The notes beneath the pieces are model-generated. The model was not told the DNA's origin. It ran no database searches and saw only the letters and a program-made list of their open reading frames with translations. From contig CBDCZY010000010.1 of the NCBI GenBank assembly GCA_965224745.1, forward strand, positions 1-64,000: a stretch of 64,000 nucleotides of DNA, in the 5' to 3' direction. Source of the DNA: CBDCZY01 sp965224745. Its GTDB lineage: Bacteria; Pseudomonadota; Gammaproteobacteria; Methylococcales; Methylomonadaceae. How positions within the stretch are numbered: position 1 is the first letter of the stretch; every line of letters starts with the position of its first letter. Positions 29,101 through 37,231 of this stretch are shown here, in pieces. Both the position numbers and the translations under genes were made by a program.

Positions 29101-29793
29101 TAAGCTAACATAAGGTCCTAGGCCAGAGCGGTTAGCAGTAGTGAATTCGTAAAACTTATAGTTATCTTTTGTTTCTCCATCGTGGACAAGCACCAAGAAT
29201 GCATAGTCACCGGCTTTTGCTCCTGAGTTGTAAAGTTCTTTTAGAAAGGAGGAAAAGTTATGACTCGTTTTGACTATTGCCTGTGAATTAGCGGAAGTTC
29301 CGTTTATATTATCGGGCGTCAAAAAGTTATCCTGTAATAGAATGCCCGATCCGAATGAAGAGGGGTCAATTCCGTCAATAAAGTCAGTGTTTGGATCTAC
29401 CACAGAAGAAGAAGACCAACTACTTAAACCGTAAAGATCAACATTGTTCAATTTACTATAGTTGACCCAAGCTTCCAAGTTGATGGTCAAAGAGGTTGAA
29501 TTGATCTGTGCTGCTGAATCTAATTCAGGTAATCTAAAAGGTAATACATACACGGAAGATTTGCCGGCCCCATAGCCCATTCCAACACGAGCTTTTTGTT
29601 GTCCAACCCATATTACCGAGCCGTCTTCTATTACCGATTGATCATTTGCTTCGATGGGTATAGTTTGCACGGTCGCATGTATTAGTGGAGATACCAACGT
29701 TGTCATCGCAATAATGGAATATAGCTTGAGACGAATCGGTGAAAATCTACGGTTATCCTTACGAACCGTTTTAGAGAACGTTATTCTATTCAT
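26107..29793 (-). CDS. Large secreted protein: two DNRLRE-like domains, proline linker, right-handed beta-helix
   Basis: 1228 residues. The N-terminus has a basic region and hydrophobic segment ending LIHA, a probable signal peptide. Two homologous beta-sandwich domains (about 45-235 and 275-470) share the pattern ARVGMGYGAGKSSVYVLPF / SRIGNGYNASTKSVHVIPF and YAFLVLVHDGE / YVFLVLTHDKE, typical of DNRLRE-type carbohydrate-surface domains. They are joined by a run of nine prolines. From about 540 a pectate-lyase-like parallel beta-helix starts with DGSLANPYSTIQEAINAASG and carries successive turns (NGIFIRDSQDIVV, VVVDQCEVAKNDEDGIF). The tail has DFNGDGIRDIP, a calcium-loop-like motif. It probably binds or cleaves an extracellular polysaccharide, but no catalytic residues can be assigned. 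RBS AAAGG precedes the ATG. Confidence 0.8.
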   Translation of the reverse strand: MNRITFSKTVRKDNRRFSPIRLKLYSIIAMTTLVSPLIHATVQTIPIEANDQSVIEDGSVIWVGQQKARVGMGYGAGKSSVYVLPFRLPELDSAAQINSTSLTINLEAWVNYSKLNNVDLYGLSSWSSSSVVDPNTDFIDGIDPSSFGSGILLQDNFLTPDNINGTSANSQAIVKTSHNFSSFLKELYNSGAKAGDYAFLVLVHDGETKDNYKFYEFTTANRSGLGPYVSLDILSTATNSNSALPPPPPPPPPSITTPSNPLPAQPVASNENEKIDFTAHSNDQTVQENRSTRWVKDNRSRIGNGYNASTKSVHVIPFELPVLEAGETIKSATLTATIQGWTNWQNQLANIDLYGMTTVSDHSAVVPDMHFVDGARPEQNVNAVLLTNNFATASDISSGPTGSNQTVNKVSSNIGSFLQQLYDAGAQAGQYVFLVLTHDKEINKQRYYEVATANNSNSLPTLSVEFSSSDSVTSLLPAEDTSELVAENEVPPQPDSVSSFLPAEENPGPIVQEDLPPEVEQPATHPGDLQPTLWVDGFHVGTEDGSLANPYSTIQEAINAASGGDVIRIKGGTYTESLSFQKRFSPSSPLIIETEPGEKVELSGATALTGWSGPNSAGIYTLETNQVVNDLFVGDTRMPAARWPDVNKGSWPTITGIDKANDTLAITGSLPPITKASYNLGDLQAYIYVEKNNVFDTIYITEAINGSPNKVKLLTSEFNSIENSQPTRLLFVNHPDLISQPGEWAREKLGGGVQRISFKPRKTGDLVNTNTRKLSSGLNFGSKAPSYVTVRGLYIKSFRDKGVNISKGANHITLEDIVIYNVGRKEVWGIGGNGIFIRDSQDIVVKRCVVAMNSKGIGLHSAKNVVVDQCEVAKNDEDGIFARGAGPQKKTNIAGGTVNFQISNSYVHHHLYQGHPDNIQYTLGVYNASVDKVLAMYSGQNFISADTFDSSLKNSIFVGSGAINVIAGKSGYPDENFSVIDNSLLFSRWKPGLSVIAKDSMLSGNILYGLEVSNDINPDGQLFKSDNNLYWPAGTGLSTLWTLLKPYRQEFFTLPSFTAYTGEDKNSNQTNPQLSNIPKMVNLVAGLGVSSNSRLVVLLQKGKDVSKYYAAGNKVEVNGDGVVRTVTSVDNDSITISPALPEAPFRMTLVANWGSNSNLQMDTLPLYGSPAIGAGQNGSDLGSTINIADYQAGDFNGDGIRDIPAYPAEVKYQLDNPNEYTDPFAVLP

Positions 29794-30403
29794 GTTATTG
29801 AGCCTTTGAGTGAGTGAGTGCTTTTTTATAAGTTGTCCTTAAGCATGTTTATGCTTCAGGACTTTTTTGGTGTATCTTTTTTGTTAGATAAGTCTAGTAC
29901 AAAAAAAATAAAAGTAACTCAGGGTTGCCCGATATGAGAATGAGGTTTGAAAAATCACTGCCAGCAGTGATTTTTTCAGCATTTATGACAGTAAACTATT
30001 GCTGGAAATTGTGATACTCATCGCAATTAGCGATTTGCAGATTGAAGTGCATTTGGTGAGTATGAAACATGGTATTCTTCAAGAAGTGGTAAACAAAATT
30101 GAAGCTTAGTCAAAGTGTTTACACAAGTAGCGAATTGCCGCCAATAGGGTAGACAGGCAAAAAAAACAGCACATAGCCAAGAAAGTAAAACGTCAAAGGT
30201 AAGTGTCCAGTTGGTCTACTGATGGTACAATCAGAGCTGCTATACACTCTGGTCTTATCGAAAGTCCATCGCAGAACTTGCTGGAGGTAGAAGTAGGGTG
30301 CTTGAGGTAAGGGATTTATAAAGAAAGTATCTTGGATTAAATAACCCGGGTTGAAGTAATGTTATCTGAATACTTCCGACAAACACTATAAGGAGAATTT
30401 ACT
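29794..30403. other. Intergenic, 610 bp between divergent genes
   Basis: No ORF recognised. It holds the terminator-like hairpin at 29950-29975 and, near 30390, the RBS AAGGAG of the plus-strand gene. The hairpin is not downstream of any present gene, hinting that a gene was lost here. Confidence 0.45.
29950..29976. terminator. Strong hairpin with A/T flanks, orphan terminator
   Basis: Arms AAAAATCACTGC and GCAGTGATTTTT are perfectly complementary with a 2-base centre (functionally a 6-base loop), followed by TTTTTT on the plus strand and its complement on the other. It is a good bidirectional rho-independent terminator but lies upstream of both neighbours. Confidence 0.6.
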
Positions 30404-31093
30404 ATGCGGAATATTGTATTGTTTTTTTTTGTTTTTTTTCAGTCGTATAATGCATTGGCCAGTACCGTAACCTTTGCCGATATACTGCACGGCGATGATC
30501 CGTTGGCGCCGAGTAGTATTACGGAAGACGGGGTCACGGTAACCGGTTCTGGAGGGGGCTTTGGTCACTTTGGTGACCCAGGAACACTTCATTTAGATGA
30601 TTCAGGGACACCTCTTGCAGATCGTGTTAGCGTCACAACCGGCGGAGCGTTTAATCCAGTTTCCTTTGATGTATCTGGGGGTAATGTATTAAGGGCATCC
30701 CTTACCGATCCAGTTAACTTAAGCGAGCAGGAGATTAACGTTCCCTATGACGATCTTTTACTGCAGGGCTTTCGAGGCGGATTATTAATTGCTGAAGACA
30801 ACTTTCCTATGGAAGATGTTTCAACATACTTCTTTGATTCAGACTTTTCAAATATTGATACTCTCACCATTAGTGCTTTGCGACCTGAGCCTCACTTGAG
30901 TAGTATCGAAGCATTGCTGCTTGAAGATTTTCCTGGTTATTCCATTGATTTTGTTTGTGATGCCCCTTGTGCACATTTCGATATTGATAATATCGTGGTC
31001 AATCCGGTTCCGCTTCCTGCTGCGCTCCCTCTTTTTGCCAGCGTTCTTGGGTTGTACAGTCTTATAGGCAGCAGAAAAAAGTTCCGTAATTAA
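30404..31093 (+). CDS. VPLPA-CTERM sorting-domain protein
   Basis: 229 residues with a signal peptide (residues 1-19, ending NALA), a central beta-rich domain and the C-terminal sorting signal VNPVPLPAALPLF, a hydrophobic helix (ASVLGLYSLIG) and basic tail SRKKFRN. This is the VPLPA-CTERM form of the PEP-CTERM signal, which an exosortase recognises and cleaves, so the protein is probably processed and released or anchored at the cell surface. The exosortase gene is not in the window. A Cys pair (VCDAPCAHF) lies shortly before the sorting signal. RBS AAGGAG is well placed. A small C/G-rich hairpin (31106-31125) follows the stop. Confidence 0.88.
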   Translation: MRNIVLFFFVFFQSYNALASTVTFADILHGDDPLAPSSITEDGVTVTGSGGGFGHFGDPGTLHLDDSGTPLADRVSVTTGGAFNPVSFDVSGGNVLRASLTDPVNLSEQEINVPYDDLLLQGFRGGLLIAEDNFPMEDVSTYFFDSDFSNIDTLTISALRPEPHLSSIEALLLEDFPGYSIDFVCDAPCAHFDIDNIVVNPVPLPAALPLFASVLGLYSLIGSRKKFRN

Positions 31094-31287
31094 AAACTGG
31101 TAAAAACCCCCGGTTTTGCAGGGGTACTCCCAAAGGTTTGTACCCATTCTAGAGTGCCTAAGTCATGTAACAGCCTTGTTATATTTTACCTCAGATTGGC
31201 TTTCGGCAATCCTGACCCTTAAAAATTTTCGAGGGTGATTATTAGAGATGCCCTAGAGTCAGGAAAGCAAACTGTTTTAGGGTAATG

Positions 31288-31860
31288 TTACTTATCTTCC
31301 TCAAAACAAGACTGTAATAAAGCCTGCATTTTCAGTGATCCAAGACCCTCCATTCGTTTTACATTCTCCATGGGGATCTGGTCTGATTTTGAATAATTGG
31401 CAATGCCGCGTTCCAAACTTTCCTCCCGAAGCAGGTGGAGCATAGGGTAGGGGGATTTATTGGTATAATTCTCTGCATCATCAGGCTCTGTTCCGCCGAA
31501 TTGATAGTCTGGGTGAAAACTGGCGACTTGGTATATACCTTCCAAATCCAGCTGTACCACTAAGCTATCGGCATCGTTTAAAAATTGGTTGTACTCGTAA
31601 AAATCCTGTAATACGTTGGGGTGAATCAGCAAGGTGGTTTCCACTTTTTCGTTGTTATTCAAAAAGTCCAGTTCGTCTTGCAGAGTCAACAAAAGTTGTT
31701 CTTCAGTGATAGCTGTAGTCACAGTAAAACGTATTCGGTTTTGAGATAGTTCGTGCTTGGCAAAAGGGCAGAGGTTTAGCCCTACTACAATGGTTTCCAC
31801 CCAATATCGTACTGTGGTAATTATTTGTTCTGAATCTAGAGCGTCAATCATTCGGGCCAC
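31288..31860 (-). CDS. DUF1415 family protein
   Basis: The 190-residue protein matches DUF1415: an N-terminal WVETIVVGLNLCPFAKHEL with its Cys-Pro-Phe motif, and FHPDYQFGGTEPDDAENYTN, then SPYPMLHLLREESLERGI. Function is unknown. The family is common in Gammaproteobacteria and is cytoplasmic. The first codon at 31860 is GTG. An in-frame ATG at 31851 is the alternative. The upstream gene (DUF962) ends 20 bp earlier, so the two are probably one operon. Confidence 0.9.
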   Translation of the reverse strand: MARMIDALDSEQIITTVRYWVETIVVGLNLCPFAKHELSQNRIRFTVTTAITEEQLLLTLQDELDFLNNNEKVETTLLIHPNVLQDFYEYNQFLNDADSLVVQLDLEGIYQVASFHPDYQFGGTEPDDAENYTNKSPYPMLHLLREESLERGIANYSKSDQIPMENVKRMEGLGSLKMQALLQSCFEEDK

Positions 31861-31880
31861 ATTGAATTAGTTTTAATCGT

Positions 31881-32186
31881 TTAAAAAGGTATTTTCCCGA
31901 ATAAAATATCTTTGAACATAACCCAGTCACCTAACAGGCTGTAGACAGGATATTTGAAGGTGGCGGGTCTGTTTTTTTCGAAGAAAAAATGCCCTAGCCA
32001 AGCGAAACCGTAGCCTATCAAAGGTAACATCCATAGCAGTGCCCACTGTTTAGTTACCATTATGTAAGGAATTAGTAGCACGATTAATGCTGAACCTACA
32101 AAATGTAGTCGACGGCATATTTGGTTGCTGTGCTGCTGTAAGTAAAATGGGTAAAACGCTGAAAAAGATGCATATTCATTTTCCAT
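31881..32186 (-). CDS. DUF962 / Mpo1-like membrane protein
   Basis: The 101-residue protein matches the Mpo1/YGL010w family: FAFYPFYLQQHSNQICRRLHF-type start (here FSAFYPFYLQQHSNQ), two membrane hairpins, and AWLGHFFFEKNRPATFKYP with conserved His and Glu. In yeast Mpo1 oxidises 2-hydroxy fatty acids. The role in bacteria is untested and bacterial members are shorter, as here. It is the first gene of a two-gene unit with DUF1415. Confidence 0.9.
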   Translation of the reverse strand: MENEYASFSAFYPFYLQQHSNQICRRLHFVGSALIVLLIPYIMVTKQWALLWMLPLIGYGFAWLGHFFFEKNRPATFKYPVYSLLGDWVMFKDILFGKIPF

Positions 32187-32647
32187 GATTTTCTCATTTT
32201 CAATGTTCGTGACGTTGGCATTGTTACATAATTTTGAACCAGATTCTCAGGGAAATATTCAGGCGAGAAGGAGTTGGTCTTGAGCGATCAATACTTGAGA
32301 ACGAAGGGTGTTGAAACTTAGAACTCAAGATAAAGCTTTTGAACTTAAGAGTCAATGAAAATGGCTGGGAAATATGCTGTGGTAAATAAAAGGTAGAGAT
32401 TGACATTAAAATGCATAGTACCTGAATTCGTATGGCTTCAAAAGCGCTACTGAACTAGATAGACAATGATGTTTTTTGAAGGAAGTTCTGAAAAGGTATG
32501 GTTTATATTGCGGTAAAGATCATGTTATTATTCTAGTTTAAGTTATAAGTATATGGTTTGTTATAAAGGGGCGTTTGATAGGAAATTAAACAATTATAAG
32601 GAGCTTGTCATTGTGATCTTTTACTAACAATTCTAGGGAGGCAAGTT
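32187..32647. other. Intergenic, about 460 bp between divergent genes
   Basis: AT-rich. No gene, RNA or convincing promoter assigned. GGGAGG at 32636-32641 is the ribosome site of the plus-strand gene at 32648. Confidence 0.4.
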
Positions 32648-33364
32648 ATGCCACAAATTAAACGAACTCATGCTATAGCCGTGTTTGCTCTATTGTCAAT
32701 TTCCATCGTTCCGATGGCTGCTCGCTTGCATAAAGGGCAAGCACAACTTTCCAATCATAATCATCTTGATACCAATCGCTTTACTGGACCTGGCCAAGTT
32801 TGGCCACCTCAGCCAAAAAACAGGACTAACGTTGTATGGTTAACTCAAACAACGGATGGTTTTAGATCAAATCTACAGAGCAAAGGCCGGACAGGGTCAA
32901 CACTATCAAGCGAAGATATTCCGGAACTGGGAAGTGATTTTACTTACATTGGAGAAACAGAAATTCAGGAAAAGGGGTCTCCTGGGATTAAGAAGCGCAT
33001 GACATTTTTTAGTCATTCTAACAATGCGACTGTAGAAGTAGTGACCCAAGGAGATAATATTGAACGCACGGAAAGGGTTGTGCCTTCAAAATATCAACCT
33101 CCTTTAACCAGTGAAGAAGTTGAAAAGGCCGTTGATATAGCTCGAAAATCACTAATTGATAGTGGTTTTGATAGAGTTGGCCCACTAAAGGGCTATGGGA
33201 TTTTAGCTTTTAAATCTTCCGCTGAGACAGTTCCTGGGGAAGGAGGTTTTTACGACACTCGAGTAGCCTATGTTTCGTTTCATGAGCACATTGATGCCCG
33301 GCCAGAATATGTTGCTTGGGTAGATCTAACCCAACAGCTCGTTCTCAAATCACGGGAGGACTAG
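32648..33364 (+). CDS. Secreted protein resembling copper amine oxidase N-terminal (N2/N3) domains
   Basis: 238 residues. An N-terminal hydrophobic segment (11-24) suggests export. The C-terminal part has features of copper amine oxidase N2/N3 domains: QPPLTSEEVEKAVDIARKSL (the PLT..E...A pattern opening N2) and YDTRVAYVSFHEHIDARPEY followed by VAWVDLTQQLVLK (the strand pair closing N3). The downstream gene starts 2 bp after the stop with its own RBS and encodes a catalytic-domain-like protein. Together they would reconstitute a split enzyme. RBS GGGAGG is strong. The family assignment is inferred from pattern only. A plain hypothetical secreted protein is the alternative. Confidence 0.5.
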   Translation: MPQIKRTHAIAVFALLSISIVPMAARLHKGQAQLSNHNHLDTNRFTGPGQVWPPQPKNRTNVVWLTQTTDGFRSNLQSKGRTGSTLSSEDIPELGSDFTYIGETEIQEKGSPGIKKRMTFFSHSNNATVEVVTQGDNIERTERVVPSKYQPPLTSEEVEKAVDIARKSLIDSGFDRVGPLKGYGILAFKSSAETVPGEGGFYDTRVAYVSFHEHIDARPEYVAWVDLTQQLVLKSRED

Positions 33365-33366
33365 TC

Positions 33367-35122
33367 ATGAGAGTGTTCATTAAAAAATTATTGATAGCGT
33401 TTTCATGGTTACTTTTGCCAATCCATTTTTATTCTTATGCAGCTACCTTTGATGGGGTGCACCACCGGGAATGGCAAGGATGGAGTTTTGACTATACGGT
33501 TTCCGGGGCTTTAGACGGAGTATCACTAAAGAATGTCAAATATCAGGGTGTGGATATTCTTGGGAAGGCCAGCATGCCTGTTATGCGCGTTTTTTATGAT
33601 AATGATGCTTGTGGCCCCTATGCCGATCGTTTGGGAGGGGATTTGTTGCCGGTATCCTGGGCAAATAATGATCTATTGGTTTTAAGGGAATTTACTCAAT
33701 CTGGACGCCAATGGTTGGAGATAGGGATCCAGGACTTGCTTGGTAACTATGTAATTTATCAAGCATGGTATTTGAGTAGTGACGGAATTCTGGATGGGCA
33801 TATTTTCAGCAAGGGTCTACAGTGTAATATTGATCATATCCACTACCCGTATTGGCGATTGGACTTTGATTTGTCAGGTCAGCAAAATGACCAGATCCGT
33901 AGATTTGTAAATTCTGCTTGGCAAACGATCACGACTGAATCTAACGAAAACGTTACAACAGCAAACAACCATCGCTGGCAGGTTAGAGACACAGAAACGG
34001 GTGATGCTGTAGATATTGAGTTTGCTGCAACAGGGTGGACCAATATTGATGGAACCGTCATTCCCGAAGAGTCTATAGCCAACAATTTGGTGATAGGTCG
34101 GTTATTTAAATCATCAGAAAATACCGGTTGGAGATATGGTGCCCATTCAGAAGTACCGCATAACAATGGAGAAGGCATTAATGGAGAGGACATCGTAGTA
34201 TGGTACAAAGGGTATTTGCCTCATTCTGCAGCTGAAGGGCCTAGCATATGGCATTCGACTGGTGTAAGGATGGTTGTAAATCTTTCCGATACCAACCCAG
34301 AAAATAGTGAGCCGACAATGAATAGCCCAGGCAATCAAAGCAATGTGGTGGGAGATACGGTCAGTCTGCAAATTTCTGCCAACGATGCTGATGGTGACAC
34401 ATTAACCTTCGTTGCAAACGGGTTTGCCGGAAGGGTTGAGTATTGATAGCAGTGGTGGACTTATATCAGGTTCTTTGACGACTGAAGCAGTGACGACGAG
34501 CACCGTAACTGTTGATGATGGCAATGGTGGAACGGCTCAGATAACGTTTACTTGGTCGGTTTCTACGGTTGGGGGAGGGTTGCTTAGTTTCGACTTTGAA
34601 AGTGACCAACAATGGACTACCAATGCAGGCGGAACCGACTCTGCTTCGACCGGTAGGTGGGGGCGTTCAAATCCATCTTTGTCAGTCAGCCAGCAGCAAC
34701 TTGTTATGCAACCAGAAGAGGCGGCTGACGGTTCTTTTGCATTGATTACTGATGGCAGAACAGGCTCAAGTGTAGGTAGTTTCGATATTGATAATGGCGT
34801 TACTTCGATACGTTCACCAGCCATACCTTTGCCAAATGTGGCTCAAATTAACTTGTCATTTTCCTATTTTCTTGCTCATTTAAGAAATTCCAGCAGTGAC
34901 GATTACTTACGTGTCAGTATTGTCGGTACAACAACAGTAACCGTTTTCGAAAAGCGAGGTGATGGAACCGTGGTTGAGGCAGTGTGGCAAACACAAACTG
35001 TCGATATCAGCGAGTTTGCAGGACAAACGGTTCATATACTAGTTGAAGCTGCGGATATTGGAGCGGGTTCGCTTATTGAATCAGGGATAGATAACGTAGC
35101 TATAAATGTCCCTACACAATGA
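33367..35122 (+). pseudogene. Copper amine oxidase-like catalytic domain plus He_PIG and C-terminal domain, frameshifted
   Basis: ATG 33367 (RBS GGGAGGA) starts a signal peptide (1-25, ending SYA). Residues about 35-305 resemble the catalytic domain of copper amine oxidases. They have a GNY motif (Asn127-Tyr128, the topaquinone precursor position), an HIH pair (157/159) followed by WRLDFDLSG, and EDIVVWYKGYLPH (His286) where the third copper ligand is expected. The usual Asp of the motif is Val. No catalytic base was identified. A He_PIG Ig-like domain follows, but the frame breaks at 34420-34422: one G too many in AACGGGTTTG. Removing it gives LTFVANGLPEGLSIDSSGG and a 584-residue protein with a C-terminal beta-sandwich (34560-35122). 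It is either a real mutation or a base-call error. Confidence 0.6.
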
Positions 35123-35187
35123 AATAATTGCCTGATATGACTCTAAAGTCAAGTAGACAATAAAGAGCAGCTCTTTTGATCCGGTTT

Positions 35188-35222
35188 TATGGCCTATGAC
35201 GGAGTCATAGGCCATATTCATT
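35188..35222 (+). terminator. Strong hairpin terminator
   Basis: A perfect 13-bp stem TATGGCCTATGAC / GTCATAGGCCATA with loop GGA, followed by TTCATTGTTT. It closes the amine-oxidase-like unit 65 bp after its stop. Confidence 0.75.
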
Positions 35223-35311
35223 GTTTCCATTGTTTGCTCTCAGCCATAAAAACTCGATTGAGCTGAGTGAGGGGGCAGGGTAAAATGTTTCCTTTTCACA
35301 GGGAAGTTGCT

Positions 35312-35410
35312 ATGAGTACGTTAAACAGAAAAGATTTGTCCGGCTGTAAGGTACAGGTAGGTAAGGTTGATGTAATGCAAGTTACTGGTAACAGTCTTGA
35401 AACTAGATAA
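35312..35410 (+). CDS. Small ORF upstream of and coupled to VF530 gene
   Basis: A 32-codon frame (MSTLNRKDLSGCKVQVGKVD...) has an upstream GGGAAG and ends in TAA 1 bp before the ATG of the next gene, an arrangement that favours translational coupling. It has no recognised family. It could be a leader peptide or the remnant of a longer gene. Confidence 0.35.
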   Translation: MSTLNRKDLSGCKVQVGKVDVMQVTGNSLETR

Positions 35411-35411
35411 G

Positions 35412-35675
35412 ATGGGCAAAAGCATCAGTCAGGATCCCCTGCATGGCGTCACATTGAAAATGATAGTCACTCGGCTAGTAGAAAAATATGGTTGGGAGGA
35501 ATTGGGTGATCGCATCAAAATCAACTGTTTCATCAGCGACCCCAGTATCGCCTCAAGCCTTAAATTCCTGCGTAAGACAGACTGGGCAAGAAAAAAGGTT
35601 GAAGGGCTGTATCTGCAATCAAAGTGGTCAGTCGATAACAATGAATCTTTATATAAGAAAAGTCGCAAGCAATGA
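35412..35675 (+). CDS. VF530 family DNA-binding protein
   Basis: The 87-residue protein matches VF530 (DUF2132): SQDPLHGVTLKMIVTRLVEK, YGWEELGDRIKINCFISDPS and SLKFLRKTDWARKKVEGLYL. These small alpha-helical proteins are reported to bind DNA. The frame is open to a TTG at 35397, but ATG at 35412 directly follows the stop of the small upstream ORF and matches the family start. The last 15 residues (VDNNESLYKKSRKQ) are a basic extension. Confidence 0.88.
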   Translation: MGKSISQDPLHGVTLKMIVTRLVEKYGWEELGDRIKINCFISDPSIASSLKFLRKTDWARKKVEGLYLQSKWSVDNNESLYKKSRKQ

Positions 35676-35869
35676 ATTTGCACTGACTGTTTGAACTTCA
35701 AAATGTTGCATTTTAACCGCCTCATGCCTTCAAAGTAATAATCTTTTTCTTGCTTTTGCAATATGTGAGAAAAGTATTGTGGCCATTCTTATACCATCCA
35801 GTTTTGTTCAAAGGTGGTTGACGGAATGCGTTGTTTGGCTCGTTTTTCAACGAACGTCCAGTATTATGT

Positions 35870-35891
35870 AGGAACGCGCACGGAATAAGTT
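35870..35891 (+). repeat. Single end of the MITE-like repeat
   Basis: 22 bp (AGGAACGCGCACGGAATAAG plus TT) are identical to the complement of the right end of the repeat at 50171-50328. The interior and other end are not recognisable upstream, so this is a solo end or a decayed copy, 45 bp before the next gene. Confidence 0.6.
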
Positions 35892-35937
35892 AGCTAGTCA
35901 TATTATAATTCAAACTCAAAGGGATTAAGAAATTAAC

Positions 35938-37095
35938 ATGAAACGATTACTATTGACCACTATCCTATGTTTTGTATTTTTATCGGTGAATGCTTTTGCT
36001 CGGCTAAAGACCGAGCATTCATCGACAAACAAGAACCCATTCCAGCAACAGCAGGCGCAAAGGAAGAAGGATCGAAAGCCATCTACCTTCTTGCCAGAAA
36101 CATATGTTCTTGTACCCAACCGAAATGATTCTACTCTCTCAATACTTGCAACGCCCTCAGGAAAACTACTCAAAAAGATTTCGTCTGAAGACACAGGTTT
36201 TGAATTTGAGCCGATGTATGCTTCATCTCTGGCAAAACTGAAAATGATTGCGGTGTCAGACAGGCTAAATAGCCAGCTGATTTTTTTTGACAACAGAACA
36301 TTTAATTTCCTGGGAACAGTGCCTACTTCCGATGGGTTGTTTCATATGTGGCCAGGTCCAGAGCAGAATGAGCTTTTTGTCGTAGCCGATATAGATCGAG
36401 TTGTTGATGCGATTAAAATCAAGCGCTTTGGCAGCCATGTTACTGCCCGGCACCGTTTAATCCATGCTGGTATCGAAGCCGAAACAGGTAAGCCGCATGA
36501 TGTGGTTGCCGATAAAACGCATGTTTATGTCACTATGCTCGGTGTTGAGGGCGAAGATGGGGACAAAGAGGATTTGGTCTTAAAGTACAACCGCCGCACG
36601 CTGCAATTGGAAGGGAGGTTAACTTTTTCTTTCGATATCCATTTGGGTCTGCCTCTGCAATCTCCCTATTTGCTAGTTCCCGAGACAACCGCTGGCAAAT
36701 TAAATTATGTTGATAAGAAAACATTCGAAGTTGTCACTGATGTCAAAAATTTACCTGGCGCGCATGGCATTTGGTGGAACAATGATGCTTCAAAAATCTA
36801 TTTAGCAAACTTTGAGTCGCAGGGTCTGGAATCAATCTATGAGATCAGGCAGTCATTGGATTCTGATGGATTTTCTGCCGAACATTTGTCGACCCACGAT
36901 TTGAGAGATACCAAAGCGCATAACATTACCGTCGATTTTGTGAATCAAGTCATGTTTGTCACTCATTCAGGACCTGGTTTCGACGGCCAGCTGAATAGAA
37001 ACGTTTCGATCTTTTCAGTAGCAGGAAAACCGAAGTTTTTGAAAACTGTGGAGTCGGGTTTAAATCCTCTTGGGATTTTACTTGTTGAAAGGTAA
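35938..37095 (+). CDS. Secreted YncE-like beta-propeller protein
   Basis: 385 residues with a signal peptide (1-21, ending NAFA), then a Gln/Lys-rich linker and repeated blades: YVLVPNRNDSTLSILATPSG, AVSDRLNSQLIFFDNRT, FVVADIDRVVDAI, VYVTMLGVEGEDGD, YLLVPETTAGKLNYVD, IYLANFESQGLESIY and MFVTHSGPGFDG. The pattern of values printed on blade strands is that of YncE/lactonase-like seven-blade propellers. No catalytic residues were recognised, so a binding or scaffold role is likely. It is followed by another exported protein 136 bp downstream on the same strand. Confidence 0.75.
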   Translation: MKRLLLTTILCFVFLSVNAFARLKTEHSSTNKNPFQQQQAQRKKDRKPSTFLPETYVLVPNRNDSTLSILATPSGKLLKKISSEDTGFEFEPMYASSLAKLKMIAVSDRLNSQLIFFDNRTFNFLGTVPTSDGLFHMWPGPEQNELFVVADIDRVVDAIKIKRFGSHVTARHRLIHAGIEAETGKPHDVVADKTHVYVTMLGVEGEDGDKEDLVLKYNRRTLQLEGRLTFSFDIHLGLPLQSPYLLVPETTAGKLNYVDKKTFEVVTDVKNLPGAHGIWWNNDASKIYLANFESQGLESIYEIRQSLDSDGFSAEHLSTHDLRDTKAHNITVDFVNQVMFVTHSGPGFDGQLNRNVSIFSVAGKPKFLKTVESGLNPLGILLVER

Positions 37096-37231
37096 CTAAA
37101 AATATACTCATCGCATTAATATTTTTGGTATTCAGGTGCGACCTTTTTTGAAAGGCAAGCAGAAAGAGGACATGCCAGAGCTTAGAAATAATGCGTATAG
37201 AGCATATAAATTTTATAAGGAGTTTCTAGCG

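Noticed and set aside
33316..34446. Start at 33316 for the amine-oxidase-like gene
   Set aside because: It would overlap the upstream gene and bury the signal peptide; ATG 33367 has GGGAGGA in front and gives a proper signal sequence.
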